A stretch of DNA of 64,000 bases from Ziziphus jujuba (Eukaryota > Streptophyta > Magnoliopsida > Rosales > Rhamnaceae), in the NCBI RefSeq assembly GCF_031755915.1, contig NC_083385.1, positions 573,001 to 637,000 of the forward strand. Reading direction: 5' to 3'. The notes under the pieces are model-generated. The model was not told the origin of the DNA. It saw only the letters and a program-made list of their open reading frames with translations, and made no database searches. Positions 27,201 to 38,698 of this stretch are shown here, piece after piece. Position 1 is the stretch's first letter, and the number at the start of each line of letters is the position of its first letter. A program made the position numbers and the translations under genes.

Positions 27201-28247
27201 ATAAAAAACATAATTGCTGTACCATCACAAATATTGGAAAAAAATGAAAGCCCGTGAATGTCTAGTATGAAAAGAGGTACCTCTATATTTTCATGCAGAG
27301 AAGTGATAACCTGCAGATTTTGATACCATAGAGAATAAACGCAAAATTAACAAAATGAATTCAAAACATCAAAATTTCGGCAACCGACCAAAACAATATT
27401 TTTCCAAACACAAAAGAAACTACAATCCAAAAATGAGGTTATAGTACATGAGAACAAAGTGTAAACTCATGTAAAAAGATCATGAAAACATTGTAAAGGA
27501 GTGAACATATCAATAAAAAAAAAGGTTCCAACTTGCCAAAAGGAATTTTCTGAAATAAAAGCTTTGTTTAGATAATAAATGCTTTTAAAACTCAATGCAG
27601 ACTACGCAGTACTGAGGGGGTTCACTTTTTGTAATAGAAATGTTTGTGTTCATTCTCTATTTGCAAGTAAACAAGGACTTTAACCTTTTATATTTGGAGC
27701 TAAAAAAAGGTGAGCCACCTATAATGTTGGAATTATTTGAAGTTTATGTTTTGGAATTTGGTTCCTAGGGAAGACGAAACCCAAAGATTCATGAGTACAA
27801 ACACACAGACACAAACACAGAAGGTTCATACAGTCTTTGACGGTAAATTATATCATGTAAACAAACTGCTAGTCCGAACAAAATAAAACCAAAAGTAATT
27901 TCTGGGAAAATGGTTGAAAAGAGAACTCTGCAAATAAGATTTTGTGACGCTTAAGGCATAAAATACAGATAGAGTATAATATTATACATACCTGAACAAA
28001 TAGCCGATGTAGAAAATCTTGCTCAGCAGTAGTAAAACTCGAAAATGCTTTGCAAATATCCTTTTTTAAGTTGTAAAAAGAAAAATGGTATTTATTTCAT
28101 ATCATATAAATATATCAAAATACATAAATAAAACTGACCGAGGCTGTAAATTGGTATGAAATAGTAAACCTGCTTAGTAATGGCAGTGAGCAGGGAACGT
28201 GTAGCGAGCTTGAAAGACTTGCTTAAGTCCATATTTCTTGACCCCAT
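24243..28247 (-). CDS. NNF1: Kinetochore protein NNF1 (PMF1/NNF1 family, MIS12/MIND complex)
   Basis: Eight coding exons read 3' to 5' on the given strand: 28170-28247, 27992-28060, 27281-27310, 26341-26373, 26157-26227, 25772-25853, 24436-24528 and 24243-24302. All introns are GT-AG and frames join exactly; the product is 171 residues. The N-terminus starts MGSRNMDLSKSFKLATRSL. The middle (TTAEQDFLHRLFVQVITSLH, then a run ending FETLCHETQ, then ALDTIEQLVEEQGLD) matches the pattern of PMF1/NNF1 proteins as I recall them. The C-terminal third (KNEIQYLKNMLELAEEQN, then LELLKKG) is heptad-rich and probably coiled coil. NNF1 helps link centromeric chromatin to the NDC80 microtubule-binding complex. 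Two exons are only 30 and 33 bases. The short last exon (ending EIHNP) is the least certain part. Identity rests on remembered family resemblance, not a search. Confidence 0.75.
24911..25131. repeat. Tandem duplication in NNF1 intron 6, 111-bp period
   Basis: Copies at 24911-25021 and 25022-25131 share ttccaaaatcaaat, gaaatgcaaccac, aagcaagtgccctc and gtgtttgtgtgc. They are diverged by several substitutions. Lies within the 1243-base intron between coding exons 6 and 7, so it does not touch coding sequence. Confidence 0.9.
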
Positions 28248-29408
28248 TGGTTTGGACTTTGGAAAAAGCACAACCTTCCTCTCTCTCTCTCTCTCTCTCT
28301 CTCTCAAGAAATCAAAGAATTAAGGACTGGAGCGACGAGAAGAAGAAGAAGAAGCGCAAGGAGAGATTTGGGATCGACAGCTGCCCGATTATTTTTCCCC
28401 AGGGATTCGCCCGATTAGAATTCTTTTTATCTGTAATTTCTTTTTCAAACCGAACATCACATTTTGAAATCAATTGGAAAAATTGAATGACCGGGAAACA
28501 GACATTCACATACCACTCAATTCGAACACATTTACATAATTACATTCTTGTCCATCGAACAATATTACAATTACATTCACCCCCCCCCCCCCCCCCCGGC
28601 GGCGCCTTAGAAATTAATAATGCCAATATTGGTATAATAGGGCTGAACTATGAAAAAAAATTAGAATTACATTTCCCCTACTTTAAAAATTAATAATTCC
28701 AATATTGGTACAATTAGGGCTGAATGATAATTTCATTGCACGAGGCATCTTTCCTTTTTTATTTATTATTATAAATTATAATTTTTTCTTCCAAGTTTGG
28801 CCAACCAACGCCTTTTGTCATCTTACTAGCACTTGATTATCTTAATAGCACTTGACCAGTAGTAGTAGTATTTCATCCAAAAAAAAGACTAGTAGTAGTG
28901 GTATTAATTTTTTTCAGTAAAAGAAGCAGTATCAAATTAGTAATTAACCAATAAATCCATAATAAATTAATTACCACCATAACCATAACCATTAATCAGC
29001 ATTATAAGCAGCAGAGTCCTTTTCCAAAAAATTTAAAAAAATATAAAATAAAAAGCAGCAGTGTCCCCCTAATCTCTCCAATTTTCAATTAGCAACTATT
29101 CTTTGCCATTTAAATTTTTTTTTTTTTTTTTTAAATTATGGAGTCTAATTCACATATAAATATAAACCCTATATCCTGAACCTGAAGCACATAACCATAA
29201 AACACCTAATTCTGAATCAAATGGTTGAAAATTAAACAGAACAATACTATAATACAATGTTGCAAGAGGATCTTTATGGCACTACCAAAATACAAACCCA
29301 GGACTACCATATCCATCCTACATCCTACTCCAAAAGTTTGTACTATCTGCTGGACCTGAAGAGCCATCCCCGAATCTGACTTACAATAGCATATTCTACC
29401 TTTATCAG
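28248..29408. other. Interval between NNF1-like start and PPR stop
   Basis: Both neighbours are on the minus strand, so this holds the NNF1-like 5' leader and promoter and the PPR 3' end. A (CT)n run at 28279-28305 (GA on the coding strand) sits about 35-60 bases before the NNF1-like ATG. A poly-C run and a 76-bp repeat lie at 28570-28730. Poly-T runs near 29115-29132. No gene seen. Confidence 0.6.
28570..28730. repeat. Diverged 76-bp tandem repeat with poly-C expansion
   Basis: aattaataatgccaatattg (28612) and aattaataattccaatattg (28688) start matching segments that both continue to agggctgaa. The segment before the first copy matches attacattt-cccc before the second, but there the cytosines have expanded to about 18 in a row (28580-28597), followed by ggcggcgcc. 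Confidence 0.75.
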
Positions 29409-31679
29409 TCATCGTGGGAAGTAAGCTTTTCTGGGCTTTCTGCTATCAAGAATACCACCAAGAGTGGCCAATGCATCACGAAATTTATTGATTTTGAGAA
29501 AACCACTTACCATGGAAACTTCATCGTCTGATAACTTCGCTTTCTCCATGACTATGTCAACAAGCTTGATGAGGGTGTCCTCCATGGACAAAGCACAAAG
29601 TCCTTCAGCCAGCATAACAAATGATGAGAATTCCGGTAGAAATCCTTTCTCTATCATTTCAACCATAAAATCAACAGCTTCTCCTATTGGTCCTCCTCCA
29701 TTACATAGCCCACGGTAGACAATCTTATGTGATATAGCATCTGGAGGATCAGCTTTCTCTACCATTTCTCTAAAAAGCCTCATGGCCTCTTTTGTTCTCT
29801 TCCGCTTGAAAAGTGCTTGTATAACAGGGTTATAAGCCTGCGGAGTCAAGACCATTCCTTTCATCTGAACAGTTCTGAGGAGCCTACTTGCAGCCTCAAC
29901 TCTACCTGCTTTACACAGCCCCCCAATTATGGTCCCATATGTGACAATGTCCGGTTCACATCCATTTGAAGTCATAGTCTGAACAATATCTGCTGCCTTT
30001 TTTATATCCCCAGTCCTGCAGAAGTATGTAAGAAGGGAATTGTATGTGAACTTGTCTGGCTTCAAGCCTTCCATTATCATCTGGTCCATGAGCTGAGAAG
30101 CTTCCTCCACCCTTCTGTTCTGACAAAGGCCATCAATGAGGGTGTTGTAAGTCACTGAATTTCTTGAAATCCCCTGGAGTTCCATCTGATCAAAAATCTG
30201 CTCCGCTTCTTCAATCCTTTTGCTTTTGCACAACCCATCAATCAGAGTATTGTATACAACTACATTCCGTGCACAGCCACTTGACTCCATTTCTTTCAGC
30301 AGGTTCAGAGCATCCTTTAGTCTCCCTCTAGAACAGTAGCTGTCAATTAACATATTGTAAGTAAACTCATCAGGTTGGCACCCTTTATGCTTCATTTCCT
30401 CAAACAGTTCCAATGCAAACTTGTAATTACCGGTCATGCAGAGACCTTGAATCAGAGAATTGAACGTGCAAACATCAGGTAAAATTCCCTTGCTCGTAAG
30501 AACACGTGCGAGTTCAGTCGCCTCTGTAACTTGGTTGTCCTTGCACAAGGTGCTAATCAGAGTGTTATAGGTGACAGTATTTGGTGGGCAATCCCTTGAA
30601 ACCATTTGTTCCAGAATTTCCACTGCCTCTTCAACTTCACCCAATTTACACAGTCCAGAAATCAATGAGTTATAAGAAAAAATGTCAAGATCGAATCCTC
30701 GCTGAAGGATGACATCCATAATCTCTAAAGCATGCTTTACATGCCCTGCCCTGCACAGACCATTAACCAAAGTGTTGTATGTAAACTGATCGGGAAGGAA
30801 ACCATCATTAGCCATCCCTTGTAAGAAACTCAAGGCTTCCTCAATTCTACCCTCTTTGCAAAACCCATTAATCAAAACATTAACGGTGATATTGGTACAT
30901 GGACAGCCATATTGCACCATCTGGTCATTAATTCTTAATGCGCCGGTTGTATCTCCTTCCTCAATATAACCCTGCATTAGTGTCGTAAATGTTGTCTCAT
31001 CTGGTGTTAAGCCATAGCTAGACATCTCTTCCATCATCAAAATGGCAGGTCTAATTTGATGAGCTCTGCACAGAGCCTTTATCAATATATTAAACGTGGA
31101 AACATCCGGCTTGATTCCTCTAATAACCATGCCGGAATGCGCAGTTTCTACGAGTTTGAGCTTGTTCCCATCAACAAGGACATTCAACAAGAAGTTAAAG
31201 AAATGCGTGTCGGGTTTCACGCCGAACTCATTTTCCATAACCTCCAAAATACCAAGGATTTCATCATGTAAATCAAACTTAGAGTAGCTCTCGACAAAAA
31301 TCAAGAAAGTACCTCCGCTTATTTTGCAACCCGCAAGCTTCATCTCCTCCAAAACACCTCTCATGGATTCGAAAGAGCCAACCTTTGCAAGCTTGCGAAG
31401 AAGCTCCTCGTAAACGTAGGAACTGGGTACAAAATTGGGCTGCCTGGAAGCCCACTGGAAGATGCGAAGAGCAGATGATTCGTCGTGTTGGCGACGGAGG
31501 GTGTGAAGGAGCTGGCTTGAGGTGAAGTCTGGGGGGAGGTTGTGGGAAGGGGATGGAATTGGGGAAAGAGAAGAATGAATGGGGAGGCGGAGTTCGTGAT
31601 GTTGGGAGACTGAGGAAGAGAACAAGTAAATGGGGTTGTGAGACCAGGGATAGCATTTGAGACTGAAAGAGAAAGCCAT
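29409..31679 (-). CDS. MEE40: P-class pentatricopeptide repeat protein, MEE40/At3g53700-like
   Basis: Intronless, 756 residues. A Ser/Pro-rich N-terminus (about 1-55) fits a chloroplast transit peptide. From about residue 85 to 700 the protein is a continuous array of roughly seventeen 35-residue PPR motifs, recognisable by repeated VTYNTLI, FTYNSLL and GLCKxG patterns. No E, E+ or DYW tail is present, so it is a P-class protein, expected to bind organellar RNA and act in processing, stability or translation rather than editing. The start MAFS, the motif FLPEFSSF and the C-terminus (FRDALATLGGILDSRKPRK) agree closely, from memory, with Arabidopsis At3g53700 (MEE40), whose loss arrests embryos after maternal transmission. 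No frameshift or missing block is seen. The exact RNA target cannot be read from the sequence by eye. Confidence 0.95.
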   Translation of the reverse strand: MAFSFSLKCYPWSHNPIYLFSSSVSQHHELRLPIHSSLSPIPSPSHNLPPDFTSSQLLHTLRRQHDESSALRIFQWASRQPNFVPSSYVYEELLRKLAKVGSFESMRGVLEEMKLAGCKISGGTFLIFVESYSKFDLHDEILGILEVMENEFGVKPDTHFFNFLLNVLVDGNKLKLVETAHSGMVIRGIKPDVSTFNILIKALCRAHQIRPAILMMEEMSSYGLTPDETTFTTLMQGYIEEGDTTGALRINDQMVQYGCPCTNITVNVLINGFCKEGRIEEALSFLQGMANDGFLPDQFTYNTLVNGLCRAGHVKHALEIMDVILQRGFDLDIFSYNSLISGLCKLGEVEEAVEILEQMVSRDCPPNTVTYNTLISTLCKDNQVTEATELARVLTSKGILPDVCTFNSLIQGLCMTGNYKFALELFEEMKHKGCQPDEFTYNMLIDSYCSRGRLKDALNLLKEMESSGCARNVVVYNTLIDGLCKSKRIEEAEQIFDQMELQGISRNSVTYNTLIDGLCQNRRVEEASQLMDQMIMEGLKPDKFTYNSLLTYFCRTGDIKKAADIVQTMTSNGCEPDIVTYGTIIGGLCKAGRVEAASRLLRTVQMKGMVLTPQAYNPVIQALFKRKRTKEAMRLFREMVEKADPPDAISHKIVYRGLCNGGGPIGEAVDFMVEMIEKGFLPEFSSFVMLAEGLCALSMEDTLIKLVDIVMEKAKLSDDEVSMVSGFLKINKFRDALATLGGILDSRKPRKAYFPR

Positions 31680-32856
31680 TGAGGCAATTTAACGAACATA
31701 TAACATGCAATGCAATGCACTTGTCTTTCTCACTCCCCGATGGATGGGACTAAAGAATTTCACGCTTGCCTTGGCCTCGCTTGCTGACTTTCTGATGTGA
31801 CCGTAAAGCCCAATATAGATTCTTGGAGTTAGGACACAGCGCGCCCCAAGCGACGCCGTTGAAGGTGGCTGAAATCTCCGCTTCTCTATATTCAGTCGAC
31901 TCCACCAAGTCTCCTTCTTTATGTTTGAATATTAACATGTTCAATTCAATTGCTCATGGACCGATATATACCAAAGAGAAAGGTCTTCTTAATTACCAAT
32001 AAAAATAAAACAAAATAAAATAAATTTGCTTTCCACAAATTCTAGTTGTTACAAAAATAAATGTCAATGTAAATAATATATATATATATATATATATTCA
32101 TCAAATTATTTGAGATATTTATTAAATCGAACGGGTGCATGCAATTTTATTTTTTCTTTTTTAGGATAATAAATTCATATATTTATTCATCGAAAAAGAA
32201 TTTCAGTTTTCCGATATGAATCTGCATCACAAACAAAATCTTAAACCATTTTTACACACGCACAAGAAATTAATTCTTTCCTTAGGAAGACCACGTTACA
32301 AAAACTAGAAATTAACAGATTTAAAGAATTACATTAACCCAATCCGATCAAAACAAAGTGAAATTGGGACAAAGCAATGTTGCAAGAGCAAATATCAGGT
32401 ACCTCTATATGTATTAAGTCCGTCGATTTCATACAAAAACAAACCAAATAATAAATCAGATATATATATAATAATAATAAAAGCAAAATAAAAAGGGAAA
32501 AAGGGTCATATACAGCACTTGAAAAAGAATTGTAGGTGTCGTCTAACCCCCAAAAATAGCTACATATTAGTTTCGTCGACACAAATCAAAACTCAGCCAG
32601 CCACTCAACAAGTAGATTCTATAGATAAAAATATATAAGATGATATATGATATATCAGAAACCACATTGCTCTGCCTGTTCACGGAGAATAAGAGACCAT
32701 GGTAGAACTTGGAAAATTGATAACCACAATTAGCCAAGTTGCTATCTCACAAACTCTAAAAATATTTCACTCCAAGGGGAAAAAAAAAGAAAAAAAAAGG
32801 CTGAAGGAAGTAACTTTCCCATCGCATCAGATGGCCTGCATATATATAATTCATAT
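31680..32856. other. Interval between PPR start and ADF stop
   Basis: Holds the promoter and short leader of the PPR gene and the 3' untranslated region of the ADF gene, both on the minus strand. It is AT-rich with a (TA)n tract at about 32076-32098. Nothing else recognisable. Confidence 0.6.
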
Positions 32857-34284
32857 TCAGCTGGCACGGCTTCTGATGACATCAAGACCAATCTCAGTAG
32901 GATCGGTTGCTTGCAACTCTACCTGAATGCCATCAAGCTCTCTCTTAAATCTGTCTTTGGAGCTTGCATAAATCATTTTGCTTCTCACCCTTGATGTATC
33001 AGGAGACCTTCATAAAATATCAAACGAGGGGGGGGATAAGACACTAACCCACTATCAATTAACAACAATATGTCCCTGCATGAAAAATAAAAATAAACTA
33101 AAAAAGGTTGGGGGATGGAATAAGCATTACCAGGCAATGAAGAAAATCCTACTCTTTTGGCAATTCTCTTCCGTAACAAAATCAAAATCATAAACAGCAT
33201 AACGGCATTCATCTGCAGGAAGACTCGCACTGAAATCCTCATAGCTCTGGGTTGGTTCACCAACCTTTTCCACCACAACTTGCTTCTGCTTCTCCTCGAT
33301 CTTGAAAACTATAGACCGATAGGTTCTTTTTGCCTTGAGCTCCAAAAACTTTAATTTGCATTCATCATTCACAGCCATACCAGATGCAGCGTTGGCCTTC
33401 AAATTAAGTGGACGATAAATTAAAGTTTTGACAAATTTTCAGTGAACCAACATGTAAAAGCTATATACGTTATAAAAGAATTTTTCTGCTCTTTTGTTGT
33501 GAAGAATATAATTGTAATAGATATCAAAAACAAAGAGGCTGTACTGTGGTCGGACTCGGACATGGACATTTTTTTGCACTCATAAATTACCAATTGAATG
33601 TAAGAACCAAAAATTAAAAATTTCATCCCCTTTCTCTCATCGACAGCGAAACAAGCACAAAGCATAAAAGAAATCAACTTCCAGTTTGCTACATACAGTC
33701 GATGTAGATCCACAACATTCTTATCCCCCAAAACTCAAATAATGTAATGCAATACGAAGCAAAGTAATCAGACAACAATGATTACTGCCCAGTTTTGATG
33801 ATTAATCAAACGAATCCAATTCAAGATTCGAAATTGCTATTCAAAGCTAAATCAAAACATCGGATCTGCAAGCTAGCAATGCAGTGTCAAACAGTGAATG
33901 AAGTATGAATCTACCGATGATCCTAGCTCCAATTTCTGCCAACTTACTTAGGTATCCATAATCAGATCGACCTCAGATCAATAACCTAACTGACTTAGAT
34001 AAAAATAAATAAATATAAATAAAATAAAGAAGAAAAATACTGATTCTTGATTCTTTATTTTTGGCTGAGTAAGAAAAATACTTTGAATCAAATACAAGCA
34101 AATCGCAAATCATAAAATGACAAAGATACACAAATTATAAAATGACAAAGATACACAGAGACACATAACATAGAATTAAGAAAAGTTTTGAGACAGAAAT
34201 CAGAAATTAGAAATACAAATTTATACGCAACCAAACATATGAAGCCAAAAGGCACGTATCGGGGAAGAGAGGAGAGATCACCAT
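32857..34284 (-). CDS. ADF: Actin-depolymerizing factor (ADF/cofilin)
   Basis: Three coding exons: the first contributes only the start codon (34282-34284), then 33131-33396 and 32857-33007; GT-AG introns of 885 and 123 bases. The product is 139 residues, the standard plant ADF length. Visible: N-terminus [10 protein letters not shown] with Ser6 (the regulatory phosphorylation site in plant ADFs), [34 protein letters not shown], and the actin-binding long helix [19 protein letters not shown] ending at IRSRAS. ADF binds G- and F-actin and severs filaments in the cytoplasm; calcium-dependent kinases inactivate it through Ser6. The WSPD segment carries Ser where many plant ADFs have Cys. An ATG-only first exon with a large first intron is a known plant ADF structure, and such introns often raise expression. 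It belongs to the [10 protein letters not shown] type; the paralogue number is not assignable. Confidence 0.96.
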
Positions 34285-35612
34285 TTTTTCTTTTTTCTTT
34301 TTTTTTTTTTTTTTGGGGGGGTTCTCGGTTTTGTCTTCTTGTTTGGACTTTACGCTCCTTCTTCTCCTTCAGCTTCTCCTGCCTCGTTTTTCTTTCCTCT
34401 CTTTCTTATTATTATTCGGTGGTAGTGGTACTGCTACTGGTGGTGGCTTCCTCGATTCCTATTTGATGGTTATGTACGGAAGAGTTGCGTGTGGAATACG
34501 ATTTCAGCCAATGATTTGGAGCCACGACACTGGAAGTTTGACTCGGAGACTGCAGCTCTACGAGTCGGCTACGCTGCTAGAGCCGGCTCATTCTCCAATT
34601 ACAAATAAAAACTCAATTAAATTTTTAAAAATTTAAAGTGAAATTAATTGAGTTTTATTCACCCAAAAAAATAAATCAATTTTTTCACTTTAAATAATTT
34701 AAAATTTTGATATTAAGCTGAATCATTTTTTTCTTATATTAGTTTTTATGATTTTATGTGATATAAAAACCTAAAATATTTATCAATGAAATATTCAATT
34801 AAAATAATATTTTATTATGATATGAAAAATATGTAAAGAAGCGGAATGTAATGGGTTACATAGCTGAGCTAGGCACATAGCACGCCTTGATGATTGGTTG
34901 ACTTTTGATTTGTTTGACTTCCAAATATATTAATAATTACGATGGATCAGCGGTTGAATTGGAATAGTAATGACTTAACGTATGTGATAATATCAAAGGA
35001 AATAAGCAAAAAAAAAAAAAAATTTATATATAATATGATATATAATACAACGCAACACCCACACCTAATCCTGGCTAGCGCGGGTCCACCAAGACTCTCT
35101 TGTTCTGCGTTCTTTTAAGTTTTAAATATGAAATATGCTAAAAATAAAGAATTATCAATTTAAGATATGAGATATCATCTAAGAGTTTATTTGATATATA
35201 TATATATATATATTTCACCCAGAAATACTTTTTAATGATCAAAAGCTATTTAAAAAGAATTAAGATTTTTAATATCAATCGATAAATATTTATCAATAAA
35301 AAATAGTTTTTTAAACTATTTTAATGAACTTAATTATTTTTGCTCTGTTAAAAAAGTTTTTTTATTTTTTTTTAGTTTATGTGATAAACCTAATAAATAT
35401 TTAATATAACTTTCTTACTTACAATCAAATATATATTACTCTACAAAAAATATTAAGTTTTCAACCCATGATTAAAAAGCAACTAATATGATTTAATTTG
35501 GATATTATGAAACTATAATATCAACATGTTAAATATTACCAAATATAGCAAATTTGACTTTTTTTTAATTCTTAAATGATGAAATTTTGCCATGGATCAT
35601 TTTCCGTCGGTT

Positions 35613-35728
35613 GTCAATGGCAGCCAGCATTATATTTGGAATCGTTTCTAATAAAATTAAGCTAAAAAATGTCAATAGCAGCCAGTATTATATTTGGAAT
35701 CATTTCTAATCAAATTAAGCTAAAAAAA
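35613..35728. repeat. Tandem duplication, 58-bp period
   Basis: Copies 35613-35670 and 35671-35728 share cagccag.attatatttgga, then tttctaat.aaattaagct. They differ at a handful of sites. Confidence 0.9.
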
Positions 35729-36525
35729 GGGGCCACAATCCAACACTTTTTTATGGACAAATCCTATAAAAGCACTTATTATCCAAATTTAGAGTATTCA
35801 ATGCCATTTCCTATAACTTAATACTAAATGCATTACATTGTAGAGTATTTATATTTGTGCAACTTTTTTGAGTTTCTCAAATATCTTAAACATTAAGCAG
35901 CAAAATTATAGTTTAGTGAATGAGCACTGTCCCTTTCATAAAAATGATTTTCTAACATACTGCAAGGACTTTTATCAATATAAGATAGCACAGATCATTC
36001 TTTAATCTATATATATTAAAAATTAGTTGGCCAAGCAATAATATATTATCATTTTTTAAAAATTTTCTTAACATACACATAACAAAAGAATCTCATTGAT
36101 TATCCATATGATGTTTTGATCCATCAATCCTGTTATGTGTTAATGTATACACAAATTTGATACAAAAAGTTCAATAGGCTTATTAGGCTCAAAACGCATA
36201 TTTGATTAAAATAAGTTATTTTTATACATTAAAAAAAAAAAAAGGCAGTTTCAATCTACTCAATGAGGCTTTGGGTTGATGAATGGTTTGGCTGGCACAA
36301 AGTTTATTGTGTAAATTTGAATTAATTTATTTTACGAAAAAATGATCCATTTGGAGTTTTTAATTTGCAAAGATAAAATAATATAAATTAAATTAAGTGA
36401 TATTTTTCCTACAGAACCATTCCTACTACTTATTATTCGACGTATATATAGCTAGAAGCGGGATGACAGACTTGCAGATTCAACATGTTGTCCACGTATC
36501 TATCAATTTTATTTACAAATATTGA

Positions 36526-36894
36526 GGGTCTGTTTGACCATTTTGCATATATTATTTTACAAATCAAAAAATGAGGATGGTAAATTGAATTTTGTATTTT
36601 TAGAATTTAAAAACATGTTTAACAATTTTTTTATGAGAATAAAAATGACAAAATCATGTTTGGTAAATATATATCATGATATACACTATAAGGGAGAAAA
36701 ATATTTCTTATTAAAAATAATAAATATAATCCATATTTATATACGTTAAATATGGTTTATATATATATAATAAATATTTTAAAAAGTGTTTCAATTTTTT
36801 TTTCAAATTTTATATTTTAAAAATAAATATCCAATATATTTTTGTTCATTTTTCGAAATGCAAAAACCATTTCGTAAAACGGTACCAAACTGAC
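36526..36894. mobile_element. Probable hAT-type MITE
   Basis: The left end gggtctgtttgaccattttg resembles the reverse complement of the right end (gtcagtttggtaccgtttta), allowing small gaps. The 369-bp interior is AT-rich with no coding sequence. 'GTCTGTTTGG' type ends are characteristic of plant hAT non-autonomous elements. An 8-bp target duplication could not be confirmed, so the exact edges are uncertain. Confidence 0.5.
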
Positions 36895-38346
36895 AAAGAA
36901 ATAGAAAAACAAAAAAACAAAATAAATATTATTTAAAAATGATGAAGTATTTTATTGCCTTTTTTTTTGGTAATTAGGTAGTATTTTATAGCTCATCGTA
37001 TAGAAGTGGGCATAGAAGATCTTTATTTGCTATATATAAATGGATGCAGAGATCGCCAAGCAGAAATTGAAAGACTATCAAGTGTTGCCGTTTTTTCTTC
37101 TTACCTTAATTGAATACCGGCTTAAGTGTTGCAGCTTTTTTTCTTATTTTTTTATTACTAATTTTTTGCTAAAAATTATTATTTATATGGTAAAATCATG
37201 TATACATTACATCGTTTCAATCTTTCCTTTTCCTTTTAATTTGGGAATGCAAAGATTTTAGTTAAGAGAAAATAAAAATTGTATAAAATTGCACTATACA
37301 AGCATTTTCAATAATATTATTTTAAGCTTATTTTAGTTTAAAAAAACTTACGGGATATTATTACTCTTCTTTTGAAAAAGGATTGTTTTTATTTTTGATA
37401 AATATTATTTTTATTTTTTTATTAAAATTTACTGGACTTTAGGAAAGTAATGTCTAATTAATATTATATTTTATATTTTACCACATCAATTTAATATAGA
37501 AGTTATATAATAAAACTATTTGAGAAGAGTTATTTTTTTAATTAAAAAATGGTTGAATATATTTTTTAATGTGATAAAAAAAAAAATAGCATTCCATACC
37601 ATTATAGAAGCTTTTGGTATGTTTGGAGCCCGCACCATGGTGTTTTGCCGTACTAACATTGTATTACACTCTTGTTTGGCAGGCAAAAAGTGGTGCATTC
37701 ATTGTGAGGATTGCTTTCCATAGCACCCTCTCATGCATTTTAATATATATTATGAATAATATAATTATTTAAGAAAATTTCATTAGTAATAATAAAAAGA
37801 AACTGAGTTTCTTTTTTTTAATCAATTTAATATACTTTTAACAATATAATTATCCAAAAATCACGTGAATAATAACAAAGAATTAATTTTTATATTTTAA
37901 ATAATACAATAATTTAAAATAATTACATAAATAATAACAAAATCAATTTTATGCTTTTTTTTAATCATCAATTTTATGTTGATAAAATTAATTTTTATAA
38001 AAAATTATAATCTACGATATTCAATATTGTATATTAATAAAATATTATTATAACACGATTTTGCACAAAATGACTAGGACATAATTATAGAATATAATTA
38101 TGCATGTCAGATGTAAGCAATTTTTATTTTCTTCAATATGTTGCATTTAGGATTTTTTTTTTTTTAAATAAAAAATTTTGAATGCTTTATTGATTTGAAA
38201 CAAACATAAAATAAATCCGGTAAATCCGGTCCCCCGCCCCAGAAGAGATGGAGTTGATATTGATAAAAAGAAAAAGAAAAAAAGAACCAAAAAAAGAAAG
38301 AGGGAAATTATATTAAAAAAGGATTAAACTGTCCAAGAACCTCTTC

Positions 38347-38418
38347 CACGTGTCACCTAAAACCCAAAGTAAAGCAACAGAGGGTGGGTCCATGATTGCA
38401 GCGCAGCCATGCCACGTG
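38347..38418. promoter_or_regulatory. Pair of G-boxes upstream of the IDM1-like gene
   Basis: CACGTG occurs at 38347-38352 (in ccacgtgtca, an ABRE-like context) and at 38413-38418 (in gccacgtggt). bZIP and bHLH factors bind such sites. They lie ~200-350 bases before the CT-rich segment that probably contains the transcription start. Confidence 0.6.
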
Positions 38419-38698
38419 GTGGAGAGTTAAAAGTCACCTAGTGTGGGACCCATGAGGTTTATCCACCTGTCTTCTGGTTCCTTCCATTTTGTAAAAGGCA
38501 TTGCATTGTAAAACAGACTCTATCTCTTCCTCAAAAGTTGAATCTCAACCGCGAAACAAGCTTTTCGTTTAATTTCTCTCCTCGCAATCGTCTTTGCCGC
38601 TCTGCTAAAATTTTCCCTCTCTCTCTCTCTTTCTCTCTCTGTTTTCTCAATTCTCCTCCCTCCCAAAATAACTAAACCCTAACTCTCCCCACGCACAG

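Larger units (their letters stand above)
34285..38340. other. Interval between the ADF 5' end and the IDM1-like promoter
   Basis: The first ~300 bases hold the ADF leader (CT/GA-rich) and promoter. The remainder is AT-rich and non-coding, with a pair of overlapping hairpins (34609-34695), a 58-bp tandem duplication (35613-35728), a probable hAT-type MITE (36526-36894) and poly-A/T runs. No gene was recognised. Confidence 0.6.
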
